DNA from: Armigeres subalbatus
Lineage: Eukaryota > Arthropoda > Insecta > Diptera > Culicidae
Reading direction: 5' to 3'
NCBI RefSeq assembly: GCF_024139115.2
Contig: NC_085141.1
Coordinates: forward strand, 366,516,759-366,580,758
DNA length: 64,000 bases
Shown here in pieces: positions 44,181 through 56,086 of this stretch. The notes under the pieces are model-generated. The model was not told where the DNA came from, searched no databases, and worked only from the letters and a program-made list of their open reading frames with translations. The translations under genes and the position numbers were made by a program. Numbering within the stretch: the stretch's first letter is position 1; every line of letters begins with the position of its first letter.

Positions 44181-46615
44181 TAGAGCAATACGAAAATTAT
44201 TTTAAGTCGAAACACGTATCTGTCAAAGGTACAATAAAGTAGTGGAATTAAAAGCAATTTAGAAGGAAATGTTAGTGTGTGATTATTATTGCTACTAGAG
44301 ACCGAGAATACCTCTGCATCTGCACAATAACCAAGGGAAGAAAATTGTATTAGTTGGGTGGGGTAATCAGAAACATAGATCGGGATTCACCATGGAAAGT
44401 GATGTGACCTATGAAACTCAAAGTGAGCGATTATTCATTTGAATTTGTACTAAAATGCCAATCTCAGGTCATTGGCAAAGATACATTGCAACGTTATTTG
44501 CTCATTTGATAGTTGCAGTTTTTGCATTGATTTATCGAAAAATAATTGTTAAAACTTTAATTATGAAAAATATGCATTATAGGGTGAAAAACCACTTAAA
44601 AGAGAAGAACTCTCTCCCACAATGTCCTACACTCGAAGGATCGCAAATAGATTTTCAATTATTTCTAATCTAACAATTTGACATAAAAACAGTTTAAACA
44701 AATTTGATGAAAGTTGGAAGATGCACAATTTGATAGTGCTTCATAGCTACCATGGGGAGCATAAGGCCAAATAAATGAAGACCAATAGCTGCAACACATT
44801 CTCCATTAGATAAAGACATATCGAGCGAACAATGTAAAAGGTCACTACACCGTTTGGCTCTATTTTGGCTGATTTTAGAATAAAATATAGAAGCACCGTA
44901 TAGATGAATAGGAGTAACTGTAACTCTGGAAAATTGGTTTCAGAAGACGATGTACAAAATAAACCACCGTTTCCTGTTTTCAGAATCAGACGAGATGAGT
45001 GAAAGGTCGCAAGAATTCGAAAAAAAAATATAAGGTAGAGATAATGAAGATACTTGACGAACTCGTTATTTCGTCGATTTTCTCTCGATAGCGATGTACT
45101 CCCCACATTGATCCTCAGAACGCCATCTTCACCATATTCAATCGTGAGTAGTTCAACCAAATATCACGAGTAAGCTATCAAGCTGGAAAATTTCTATAAT
45201 CTTCGTATAGCTGACATTGAAAAGAAAAAAAAATGACAGAACAGAAGAAAAAATCCGCCCATCCTGGTCAAGGCCTACTTCGCAATGAACGGCTACGTTC
45301 CCGGCCAACCGCAGTCTTCGGATTTTCGCGATGTGAACGATGCACAGAAGAGTAACTAGAACAAATTCGTGGACAAAACCCAAAAAAAAAATTTCAACAT
45401 TTATACATTCTTATATTTTTTTTAGATACTTAAAAACATTCTGCATACTATGGCTGTTTCAGAAGTGACCCAAAACTTTGTAAAAAAATATAATTAGGGC
45501 TCAAAAATGAGGTATTAAATTAGATTTTATCTACTTTATGTGTGGAGTATTTGGAAAATCTGATTTTTACACAACATACATGTTATCAACAAGCTATTAT
45601 TAGTACACAATGAGTAGATTATAGTTGTATGTCTCCATTTTGTTTATGTTTATGGTCAAATTATAAATTATATGCTTCAGGTGATGACCACTTGAAAATC
45701 ACTATTTTTTCTATTTTTTATGTTTTTCTTCAGAGAAAAAGTTAATCTATACGGCAAGATCCGGCAAAGATAAAACACTTGGGTGTAACTTCAAGATATA
45801 GACTAAGCATTCCACGTGAAAACCCGTCCGCAAACTTCCGCAAATTAGATTCTGAGCTATTTAAATAAAATGCGATTTTTCATCATTTTAAAACAAAATT
45901 TTAACATTTGTTCATAAATTACCACATATAACGAATCCAGGTTAAAAAAAGTAAAAAGCATGCTATTTAGCATGCATTTTGTCAAGATACAAATAGAATA
46001 ATGGGTCTCCCATGAGTAGCGTTGATATCTTTTTTTATATTGAAATCGTTTATCTATCAATTCTGCATTGTAGAGAAATCTGTTACAACCTAGATTTAGG
46101 ATGAACCCGAAAATTGAAGTGATCATAATTTATGAACGGTTCCTTATTATGATAGTTTCATCATGGCTAGCTATGATATTTTGTGGGCTTCAACTCGGAC
46201 ATGGTAATCGTTGTTGTTTCAAGCCAGGTATATAGAATACAGGTGATTTATATTTTTTACTTCACCTTTTTAGACCCGAATTTTTAAGGTTAAGGTTGAA
46301 GTTAAGGAGAAAAGAGTGTTCAAGCAAAAAACAGTGTTTACTTTTGTGCATGCAAATTTATACAACCATTTTTCTTTTCGGGTCTTGTGCATGGGTTAAA
46401 ATAGGTTAGATGTTTTTTTTCATATGTAAATGTTAGAAAACCCATTTAAGGATAGAGCTTTAACTACGAGTTTCTTGCTACTTTGTGAAATTTAGCCATT
46501 TTATAGAATCGTTCGCGTAGCTTAAGCAAGAGATTGTACATCAAACGAGAGGTTTTATTTGAAAATATATGTATTTTAACATTTTTATCTGGTTTTACAC
46601 TGTTAGGTGGATAGA
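44181..46615. other. Mostly unassigned sequence
   Basis: AT-rich. The only coding-like signal is the minus-strand membrane-protein-like segment at 44747-45383. 45400-46600 shows nothing I recognise. Confidence 0.45.
44747..45383 (-). pseudogene. Possible relic of a multi-pass membrane protein
   Basis: Two adjacent minus-strand frames (45153-45383, then 44747-45160, different frames) encode several hydrophobic segments (LYLIFFFRI, LQLLLFIYTVLLYFIL, NVLQLLVFIYLALC) separated by short polar loops. The spacing is loosely reminiscent of an insect chemoreceptor C-terminal half, but I see no diagnostic motif, and hydrophobic frames arise by chance in T-rich antisense DNA. Treat as unidentified. Confidence 0.2.
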
Positions 46616-46689
46616 TTTAGTCAAAAAATTGCATTTTCCTGCATAATTGGCAATTATAACTTCGTCCTGAGAATATCAAGCCCAAATAA

Positions 46690-47096
46690 CCACAAAAAAT
46701 AGTTCCCAGTGTGCGTTGGTCTTCCACGAGCGTCGTCCAGGTCTCGTGTCCGTAAAGAACTACCAGCCTAATAAGTGTTTTGTAGATAGTCAGTTTGGTA
46801 CAGCAACGAACTCTATTCGATCGGAGCGTTTTGCGGAGTCCAAAGTACGTACGATTTCCTGCCATGATGCGTCTTCGAATTTCTCTGCTGGTATCGTTAT
46901 CAGAGGTCACCAGTGAGCCCAAGTACACGAATTCTTCAACCAACTCGATTTTGTCACCACCAATAGAAACTCGTGGTGGGTGGATTACGATGTCCTTTCT
47001 TGAGCCTCTTCCTATCATGTACTTCGTCTTCGACGTGTTGATGACTAGTCCAATCCTTTTATCTTCGCTTTTCAGTCTGGTGTAGTTTTCCTCCAT
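46690..47096 (-). pseudogene. LINE fragment: RT thumb and C-terminal region
   Basis: Minus-strand translation includes LVINTSKTKYMIGRG, VEEFVYLGSLVTSDND, EIRRRIMAGNRTYFGLR and YKTLIRLVVLYGHETWTL, the region that follows the RT active site in the same LINE type as at 29-33 kb. It is truncated at both ends. Confidence 0.88.
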
Positions 47097-47661
47097 CTTC
47101 TTCCATTTTCCCGTAGGCAGGAATCGATGAGACTATAGTTCAAAGGTTTGAACACGAGTCTTGATCACTACTCGTAAAATGCACACACGATCCATATTGG
47201 GCTTTCGGAAAGAAGATTTAGAAAAATATCTGAGTTGACTGAAGCTCTCTCGGTTGGGGGAAGACAGCCTAAATCCGTTAGAGAGGTGTTGACGGGCTTG
47301 ATTTAGAGTACCTGTTTTTGAAAGAGATTGAAGTCAAAGTCTGAGTTGTTTCCTCCCTGTTAGTTGCTTTTCCCTTCCATATGTCTTCCACTTTCAGATG
47401 TCCCCGAATTTTGAGGCAGGACTACGTCTGTCTTTTCTATATTGGGATACGCTTTGTGATTGTAAAAATCGGAGACCGTCATGAAAATATGATAGACTTC
47501 GAACGTTAATATTTCAGCCGTTTCTCGATGGATTAACATTTTTTTAGCATTCGATCGAAAAAGAGTCAACGCTTTTTTTTGTATTTGTCTAAAAATACTG
47601 ATTTTCAACTATTTATTATCTATAATTGGTAAAAGTTCAAAAATACACACGAACAGAGACA
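47097..47661. other. No recognisable feature
   Basis: No coding or repeat signal beyond short accidental frames. Confidence 0.45.
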
Positions 47662-47667
47662 TCAAGA

Positions 47668-48053
47668 TCAGTGAAGCGAAATGTCATTTCGATGTCATGG
47701 GACTAATTTGCTAATAACTTTTTTCACACATTATTTACAATTATGTTTTTTATATATTATAGCCCTCAAAGGACCCTATAACTTATTCTAATAGGTCATT
47801 TCTCTAAATCTGATATTGACGGGGTGAGAGCTAAGTTAGTGTCAAATGACATTAATGTCATGACATTTTTTAAATTTCGCTCTCATGACTTAGACTTTGT
47901 ATTTGGAACAATGATCTGTTCGACAAAGTTCTAGGATCTTTTAAGCATAAAATGGTTATCAAAAAATCCGAATTGTTGATAGCTTCTGAACAAAGTTATT
48001 AGCAAATTAGTAATTGCTATCCCACGACATTTTTTGACATTTCGCGTCACTGA
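47668..48053. mobile_element. MITE (386 bp) with 6-bp duplication
   Basis: Ends TCAGTGAAGCGAAATGTC and GACATTTCGCGTCACTGA; direct repeat TCAAGA at 47662-47667 and 48054-48059. It is the uninterrupted sister of the copy at 22.2-22.8 kb. Confidence 0.9.
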
Positions 48054-48059
48054 TCAAGA

Positions 48060-49285
48060 TCAAGCAACTTGCGGGTTTGAATCTAATCCTCAGTTCGACC
48101 ACGATTTCACGCAGAGCGAACGCAGTGGAGCGGACACAGCAGCACGAAGGCGCTGCGGCGCTGGTAGCATTTTCAACGGAAAACCTTCGCATTGGTGGTG
48201 ATGCAGATAATTCAAGCTGAAAATTTATCCCAAATGGTGGCGTCTTCGCGACAAATCATCGAGTGGTCGCCGGACAATAACAGCACGAAGTGAAATTTAA
48301 ACGCAAGGTTCCGACAAGCCTTTGGCTGCAGTAAGTTATTGGAAAGGCGCATTGGGGATAGAAAATGGGTTCTTCTCAGGACCAGTATCTTCTTAATAGA
48401 AAGGGTTGATAGGAAAAAATGACTGTTTCGATGGCACCGGCGTTTGGCGTGATAACTTGGTTGCTGTTAGTGATTCTACCCATTCAAACAAATTTATTGC
48501 ATCATCTTCCTCCGACACACGCTTGTGATTCTGATACCGAAGGGCAACTTTCTGTCGTTGCCAAACGATTAAGCTTTGCACTTTAAAGAAAATTAATCTC
48601 GGATCAACATTCTTTTTTATAAAATGGTGGTTTGGAAAAAATCGATTTCATTTCCAATGACAAACAGAAACAAAACCAAAGAATCTTGGCAGAAAATTTC
48701 GCTTTCTGCCTACGGCAGACAAATTGATAAAGACGCCATCTTAGTGGAAAATTTCGTTTAGCTGCTTTAGTGTTTAAAAAGGCCATTATTGGACATAAAG
48801 GATCTTTTCAGGATCGTCATTGTCATTCGAAAACTTAAGTCGAACAGTTTTTCCAACGGTTCATACCTATTTTTGGATAAATGGTTTTAGTCCTGGAAAG
48901 GACTGTTTGTACACAGTGCACTTTGTTGTACGAGAACGGCAAAAAAGGAGCATATTTTTGATTGTTGAACAATGTCCAAAATGAATGAATGAATTGAATG
49001 GTTTTGCTAGACTACCCTATTCAATTATTAAATATTTCATGAAAACTGCATTATTACATGCCGAAGATAATTTTTCAGAATAAAGTGATGTATGGTCAAA
49101 ACTTCCGCAACACTTCAAGAAAATAAACGGAAAAATTGAATAAGGCACATATTGAAAATTTATACTACCCCCAGAAGCACCTAATTTTTTTCTTTTGGTT
49201 TTCAGGAATTTTGTTCGCCTAAATCTACTGAAAAGTGATAGAATTTTTTTTCCGACACGAATGCACCCTTCCGATGTAATGTGTC
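48060..49285. other. Unassigned sequence
   Basis: About 48060-48340 is CpG-richer; the rest is AT-rich with no recognised gene. Confidence 0.4.
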
Positions 49286-49289
49286 GTAT

Positions 49290-49498
49290 CACACTTAAAA
49301 TAAATCACCGAGTTCGGTAAAATTTTACCGAAATCTTAACAGCAGAACTGTTCAGTAAATAATTTAACTGATTTTCGGTGATTTTGACAGTTGAGCAATG
49401 GAAAAAATTACAAAAAATCTGTAAAATAAATTACCGAACAGTTCTGCTGTTGAGATTTCGGTAAAATTTACCGAATACGGTGAAATGAGTTAAGTGTG
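49290..49498. mobile_element. MITE with ~60-bp inverted ends
   Basis: Left CACACTTAAAATAAATCACC and right GGTGAAATGAGTTAAGTGTG, extending inward through CGGTAAAATTTTACCG and CAGCAGAACTGTTC/GAACAGTTCTGCTG. The ends are very similar, so it is probably recent. Confidence 0.88.
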
Positions 49499-49822
49499 AA
49501 ATACACAAACAAACAACAAAACAAAACATAGAATAAGCCCTCTAAACATCCTAGTATCAATGACAAAGTGGTAGATAATAGTCTAAAGAAGCTATTAACG
49601 ACAACGACTAATGCTTCTTCTATTAGGGTAAAACGACCTATTATGGAGGGGTTAAGCACCGTGTCAAAACAAAATTGATTACAAAAATTCTTTAAAAATT
49701 ACCTGTTGGTCTTTTTACACATTGCTGTAGTCGAATAGGTTGCTCGTTAATTATAGAATCGTAAATATTACGTCAATTGTGCTAAGCTTATGTTGTTTCG
49801 TTTTTATCACAATAAAAACAAA

Positions 49823-50152
49823 CTACCGCAATAATAGGACGCAGTCGCCTATCGTTGCGACATTTTTTCAAGGTCAGTCCTATTGTTGCGGTATTGCATG
49901 CAATTCTTATGGAAATCAATACCACAACAATAGGACCTTAGCACTACCGCAATAATAGGCTCAAAGGATTCAAATTTTTAATGAAAAATGTTGATTTTTC
50001 ATAATTTTGATCGGAATTTTGTCAAACAAAAGCTGTTCTAGTCGTTAATTCGATGAGTTTTAGCGTATCCACAATTGTTTTTAATGATATTATATCCAGA
50101 ATGTACTATTTTAACACTACCGCAACATTAGGACATACCACAACGATAGGAC
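49823..50152. repeat. Interspersed CCGCAATAATAGGAC motif cluster
   Basis: About six copies of the ~15-bp motif in both orientations (near 49826, 49879 reversed, 49921, 49946, 50119, 50137), with variants CCACAACAATAGGAC and CCGCAACATTAGGAC. Possibly subterminal repeats of a degraded TIR element. Confidence 0.65.
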
Positions 50153-50199
50153 GTTTTCGACGTTGTGGAGTAAAATTGGTGCATGCAGACAACATTTTT

Positions 50200-52170
50200 A
50201 TGAAAAAGTTTAATACACCTCTAAATCTCCATGGAATTGTTCAGGATACTCTATTTAAGATACTCATTAAATTAGAGGGGTGGCACTTTGAATCTGGAAT
50301 ACTTTTGAAAATGATGAACAGGCCTATTGGACATAAATATACTTAAATCAACTTAAATATCAGTAACTCCCGGCTTCATTGAGGCTTACATGTGCGAACC
50401 GCCTTATCCCTTATGCTGATCCTAATGTTTTGCCCATAATTGCCCTATCTTCCAAGTGATCAGTTAATGTAAAACTACAACTTTGCCAATGGCAACAACA
50501 TTGTCCTCTTTTGTACATGTTGGGACAAACTCAACTCGCAATAAGCATTTGTCCCAAACTGCAACAGAAATAGAATAATGATCGCCTGCCAGAAATTAGT
50601 GGGTATTCGATGAGGTTTTAGGTTCAAAATGTATCAATTATCAATGTTTAGACATAAACATAGCCATCTGTTGACATGATTTGCGTTTTACTTCTAAAAT
50701 ATACAAACTATAGTAGTTTGAAAAATTCACAATAATTACCTCAACATATCTGTTGCAGATAAAATGGAGCACAACATTATCTTTATCCTATGCAGATGAG
50801 GACTATAATTTTTTTCTCTTTAGTTGCTTACTTTTTGCATTTTCCAACAACAGTTAGGGAAGAGTCTTCATAACGCCTCCCCAAGGCAAAACGACTTTCG
50901 AGTATTCACTAATATTTACCATGTTTGAGATAGCCTTAACGAAACTAGACGTAAAATTATGTAAGTTAGGTGAAAAAAGGGTCAAAATAATGGATAGGTA
51001 GGGTTAAGGCAGGTATTTTCGTCTTTTCGTCATAGTCTCGAAAACCAATAAAGAAGACACTTTTTTGACAAACTCATTCGTATCAAATCTTAAGCTCAGG
51101 AGATACGTTCTGCTATAGTGGAGCTCTAGCGAATGGATGTTGCTTTCGATGGTTTTAGCCCCTATGACGATGGACGGAAATACCTGCCGTGTCCCTATGT
51201 AGGAAAAACCGAAATTTCCCACATTTTGATGATACATCTAACATTTCAGCGAGGCAAAAGTAGACGCCGCTACCGCCGCCGACGATCATAATTTTGCCAC
51301 GCCGATGACTAATCGCAATAAAAAAAATCAATTACCTTGAGTCGAGTCGAGTAAAGTACGAGACACTAAAGATGGTCTTACATTTGAGGACGAAATACGT
51401 ATCTTAAAAACAATACAACGACGCACTAAGGGGTAACTGGACCAAAATCCTGGCCAAAATTATATTTCGGCGTTTTCTGGTAGGTTTTGCATTTATGATG
51501 CAAAAACATAGTAACAATCGATTTTCGAACATTTTTACAGGTGCAAATTCACCTACCAGTGAGAAATTACCTATCTTGATATGTTCAAAAATGAAATTAT
51601 AAACTGATACAGAAGCGACAGCTCCATGACAGTTCAGTTTTTCACACACTTTTGTCCTTAATTCACGTGGGAAACGTGGAAAACGAAAAATCTTGCGTAG
51701 CATTTGGTAAGGGCCTATTACAGAAAGGTAAACATTAATCGATTCAAAACAAAACATTAGATTTTCAGCTCCCATTTCACAAGTTTATTATATTTTTAGC
51801 AGCGAAAGCTACCCAGAACGTACAATCAACACTGATTACTCGGCATAACATCAGTTGCATCGTAAAATTTGAAATTGATTAAACAAAAGTCTGGCTATTG
51901 TTTTTGCACCCTTATGGGTCATTCATAAACTTTTTGCTTAAAACATCTTCATCTTACAATAACATAGGATTGATTATTTTTGGAGAGGAAATGTTTCTTT
52001 CTATTTCCTGTTTTGGTCCTATGTACAAGGTTGCTTCATATGGTTACTTCACTTAAGACCAAGTAGACTGCTTATTCGAATTGTTTCTATTTAGCTTGAA
52101 GTGGCACTTGCCCGTTTTATCCTCTACCCCATATTATTTCTTTGCTTCAACTTGTCTACATAATATCAAC
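50200..52170. other. Unassigned sequence
   Basis: AT-rich with short frames on both strands, none recognised; a CCGCCGCC-like patch at 51260-51300. Confidence 0.45.
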
Positions 52171-52172
52171 TA

Positions 52173-52559
52173 CAGTCGACTCTCCACATCTCGATGTTCT
52201 ATATCTCGATATCTCCCCCTATGTCGATGATTTCCTCAGTCCCTTCGATCTATATATATTTGGGCTTTCTATATCTCGATAACCTCCCTCTCTCGATATC
52301 TCTCTATCTCGATGGGTTCTGATCATATTTTGTTCAGGATTCACTCTCCTTATGTCGATATGGTCAGATTTTTAGGCTACTAGACCATCTTTGGACAATA
52401 ACAAACACATCAACATCAGGAAACGACATTTGTTTTGTTATCGTTTTTCATAGCAACGAGCTTTTTTTGGATCAAGTACCCATTTCAATTTTCCATCCAT
52501 TCCTCGATCTCTCCCTATCTCGATGGTCCCTTCAATATCGAGATGTGGAGAGGCGACTG
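52173..52559. mobile_element. TA-flanked pogo-like MITE (387 bp)
   Basis: Ends CAGTCGACTCTCCACATCTC and, reverse complemented from the right, CAGTCGCCTCTCCACATCTC, flanked by TA at 52171-52172 and 52560-52561. TATCTCGAT repeats fill both subterminal regions. CAGT ends with TA duplication fit the Tc1/mariner-pogo group. Confidence 0.9.
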
Positions 52560-52561
52560 TA

Positions 52562-53965
52562 TTATGTATTTAAGTTATATCGAGTTTTACATATCTGTTG
52601 TCAATGCAATCGCCAAATTCAATACAATTGATATTTAGATTTTTCATAAGATTGGTTAGTGGGAAGGAGATGAAAGATAATAGAGTATTCGCTATGCTTT
52701 GTAGAGATTTAAATGAGTAGCAGATGCCCCAAACTAACATTATGATTTGAGGGTTAGGTTACAAAATTGTATTAAAAAGTTTTTTTTAATCGGCTCCGTA
52801 ACGCCCTACAGCATTTGAGCCTACCAAATGAATGAATGAATAACAAAAAAACAGAGCATGGTACTGTTGTATTCAATCATGTCTATGTGTCAAATGCCTC
52901 GAAAACCAGAAAAAGCTATCTGCGGAATTTTTCTGCCTATATACTGTTGAAAACAATGGCGGAAAATATGAAAACAACCTATTTTGAAGTTACTCGCAAA
53001 TTCGTTTGCGGACGAGTGCGGATGATCTTTAACCCGCAATGGAAAGATGAAAGCCTATATTTTCATGTGTGTACAATCTCGTAGCGGAATACGGGGGAGT
53101 ACTTCTACTTTTTTAATAATGAAGTTTGTTAAAAAATGTCAAAAACTCCATGTTATTTATGTTTATGAAATAATATCTTAATGTTAAATATAATTCATTT
53201 CAACTCATGGAGGTCCTAGGGCAGTCTACAAATGATGTTTTGTGTACTATAAACCTAACATTATATGTGTTGTTTAGATTAGTCAGCAGTGGTAACTGAT
53301 CTTTGTCTTACGGCACGCTAAAAACCATCAAATTAACATGATTTTTGATAGGTTGTCATTAATACTAATAAGGAACAAACGTAAAAATTCCAATGACACA
53401 TAACGGAGATAATATTGAAGAATATTCTAAAAATATAATACTATGCAAAAGTTCGAAAAACGAGAAAGGGTTTTTGGCCAGCCATTTGTTCTAGTTACTC
53501 CACCGTGCGACGTGGAATCAATTGGAATTGTACTAAACTCGTGTTATGATAGTTCTTAAATGTTGTTGAGGTGAAAATCGTCAGAATTCAACTTCATATC
53601 TACCTCAAGTGATGGTATCTCTAAGACAGTGTGGTGACATACTTGTGTATTGAATAGGTTGGTAGATTAGTTGTGAAAGTAGAAGCATAAGTACTAGAAT
53701 GCTAGTGGCGCTGTAGTCATTTAAATTATTTAGCAAAATAATGCTTCAACAAGCATCAATTGGCCATAATTTATGCATCAAGTTGTAGTGCATGTTTAAT
53801 TCCACCGACAACATCGTTTTGACACTTGTAGTACCGGTACTTTGGCTGCCAGGTCAAAGTAACCTAGATGTTAGTCACGCGAACAGGAACGACATTGGCA
53901 ATCTTATACTTTTGAATCAGCTGTTGTGAATTTGCATTAGATTTATTCTACTTACTAAGTTAAAT
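52562..53965. other. Unassigned sequence
   Basis: AT-rich; an 82-codon frame at 52836-53084 has no recognised product. Confidence 0.45.
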
Positions 53966-54150
53966 ACACCCCATTCTGTTTTAACACGGATTTTTTTACA
54001 CGGCCGTGTAAATAAAATTCCCATACTAAATTTTTGCAAAGTTGCTTCGTCGAGAAATCATAAAACTTTTTTTACACGGATTTTCAAATTTTAAACTGAA
54101 AACTATTTTTACACGGAACGTATCCCCCGTGTAGAAAAAGAATCGGGTGT
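53966..54150. mobile_element. Short MITE with TTTACACGG repeats
   Basis: Left ACACCCCATTCTGTTTTAAC, right (reverse complemented) ACACCCGATTCTTTTTCTAC, each followed by ACACGG motifs that recur inside. Confidence 0.75.
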
Positions 54151-54320
54151 AATACAAAAAATGTTTAACTGGTCTTTGGAATTCGTCTAAGCCAAAGCCT
54201 CATTCAGTCGGGCACCAAAACCTGTAGGTGACTCGCAAATTATGTTCGTTGTGGTACCGTCATCGGGGGGCGACAATGGGTCTGGGGGTGAGAATGGGTC
54301 ATCGCACTCACCGAATCTAT

Positions 54321-54611
54321 GACAAAAGGTCGAAAGACTAAAGGTCGAAAAGACAAAACGTTGACAGGGACAGAAGGTCGAAAGGACAAAAGGTCGAAAA
54401 TACAAAAGGTCTAATGGACAAAAGGTCGAAAAGGCAAAACGTCGACAGGGACAGAAGGTCGAAAGGACAAAAGGTCGAAAGGCACAGAAGGTGGAACAGG
54501 ACAAAAGGTCGAAAAGGACAATAGGTCGAAAGGGACAAAAGGTCGAAAAGGAAAAAAGGCCAAAAGGGACAAAAGGTCGAAAAGGACAAAAAGTCGAAAG
54601 GGACAAATGGT
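54321..54611 (+). repeat. GACAAAAGGTCGAAAAG tandem array (left arm)
   Basis: About 16 imperfect units of 16-19 bp. The open frame rich in RPFVLSTFCP-like repeats on the minus strand is an artefact of the unit. Confidence 0.9.
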
Positions 54612-54885
54612 CTATCAAGAACAAGTTTATAACAAGTTGGGTGTATTCCAAAAGATTAATTATGAAATGCATTTAACTTCAAGCAGAAATAACGCACTCA
54701 TCTAATCAATCAAATTTGAAGAATGAGCAATTTTCAAAAAAAGGAGTAATTTCCATAAGACAATATTATGAATATCTAGATAGTTCTGAAAGAGATAAAA
54801 AAGATTGTTAAAAAGAAATGAATAAAGCTTGTATTTCGCGAGACAGAGTTGTCCTATACAGTTGGCAAAACATGCTCCTTTATTT

Positions 54886-55126
54886 TTCACTATTTTTAAT
54901 AATTAAAAAAAATCATCCGATAAGTGCCAATAATACATGAATATCTAGGTTTTCTGAATGTCACTTCGATCTGTCAAAATAGTGCACGCCGCAGCCACGC
55001 AGGCGCACGCATTGAAAATACACCGGCGTATAGTACACGCCGGTGTATTTGATCGAAGTGACTCAAACATCCATCTATTAGTGGTACTTATTGAATGATT
55101 TTTTTTAATTGTTAAAAATTGTAAAA
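54886..55126. mobile_element. Palindromic MITE in the centre of the array element
   Basis: AATAATTAAAAAAAATCATC near 54897-54916 faces GATTTTTTTTAATT near 55097-55110. Inner arms GTCACTTCGATC/GATCGAAGTGAC and ATACACCGGCGTAT/ACACGCCGGTGTAT form a strong central hairpin. Confidence 0.7.
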
Positions 55127-55200
55127 ATAAAAAAACAGAGTTTTTGCTAACTGTGCGAGATTGACTCTGTCCATTTCAGTTTCTTGTTAATTTCAAACTT

Positions 55201-55403
55201 ATGTCCCCTTCGACCTTTTGTCCCGTACGACGTTTTGTCTTTTCGACATTTTGTCCTTTTCGACCATTTGTCCCTTCGACCTTTTGTCTTTCGACGTTTT
55301 GTCCTTTTCGACCATTTGTCCCTTCGACCTTTTGTCTTTCGACGTTTTGTCGTTCGACCTTTTGTCCTTTCGGCCTTTTGTCTTTCGACCTTTTGTCCCT
55401 AAT
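55201..55403 (-). repeat. Inverted copy of the GACAAAAGGTCGAAA array (right arm)
   Basis: CGACCTTTTGTC repeated about twelve times at 15-19 bp spacing. Confidence 0.9.
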
Positions 55404-55593
55404 CCGCTCTCACCGGCAGTCTGGAGGTAATAGAGTCTTCTTGCCCTCAGATACATTCAATCTATTCTACAAGCATTCTAAGTAGTTGAAACAGTGTCCC
55501 ATTCTCACCCCCATTTGACCGATTGTCACCGACGACGGTACATAAGCTTTTGTGAAGGCTTGTATACATGCCCAAAGTGCCAAAACCACTTGG

Positions 55594-55758
55594 GGAAGAT
55601 CCATAAAGTACGTCACGCAAAAATCGGCGATTTTTGACCCCCCCCCTCCCCCCTTCGTCACACTTTTTGTATTAAACCTCTAAAATTTTTGTATGATTCG
55701 TCACGCTGCTCGGCACCCCCCTCCCCCCTAGGAGCGTGACGTACTTTGTAGATGGCCC
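55594..55758. mobile_element. Short MITE (165 bp) with 5-bp duplication
   Basis: Ends GGAAGATCCATAAAGTACGT and, reverse complemented from the right, GGGCCATCTACAAAGTACGT, both continuing CACGC. Direct repeat CTTGG at 55589-55593 and 55759-55763. The interior has CCCCCCCTCCCCCC runs in both halves. Confidence 0.85.
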
Positions 55759-55763
55759 CTTGG

Positions 55764-56062
55764 TATATTTCTTAGTAAATTCCTCCAGATATTCCTCCGA
55801 AAAGTTTCCATAAAAACCTTGGAAAATTACTATATGAATTCTTCCGCAAATGTCTTACTAAATTTCCTTCAGAATTTTCATCACGGATGTCTTCAGAAAA
55901 TCCTTATTTCTTCAGGACATTCCTTATGGAACGCATACAAAAAATTGTTTCAGAAATTGCTACGAAAATTTTGTTAGGAATTCCTTATGAGGTTCCTTAA
56001 AGATCTCCTTCGGAAGTTTCCTTAGCGATTCCTCCGGATATTGCTTTGAGAAATTCCTCAAG
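55764..56062. repeat. Decayed GGAATTCC-type array
   Basis: Irregular AATTCCTYNGRAAATT blocks, like those at 41.8 kb; the insertion site of the SINE that follows. Confidence 0.65.
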
Positions 56063-56086
56063 ATATTCTATTAGGAGTTTCTTCAA

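Larger units (their letters stand above)
54254..55541. mobile_element. TIR element with inverted arrays of a GACAAAAGGTCGAAA unit
   Basis: Outer ends pair GTACCGTCATCGG with GTACCGTCGTCGG (reverse complement of the right end), followed by GGGGGTGAGAATGGG on both sides. Inside each end lies a tandem array of a ~17-bp unit, GACAAAAGGTCGAAAAG, at 54321-54611 on plus and inverted at 55201-55403. A smaller palindromic element occupies the middle. No target duplication was resolved. Confidence 0.8.

Noticed and set aside
54187..54672. 161-codon minus-strand protein with STFCP repeats
   Set aside because: Encoded by the tandem GACAAAAGGTCGAAAAG array; an inverted array gives similar frames at 55.2 kb.
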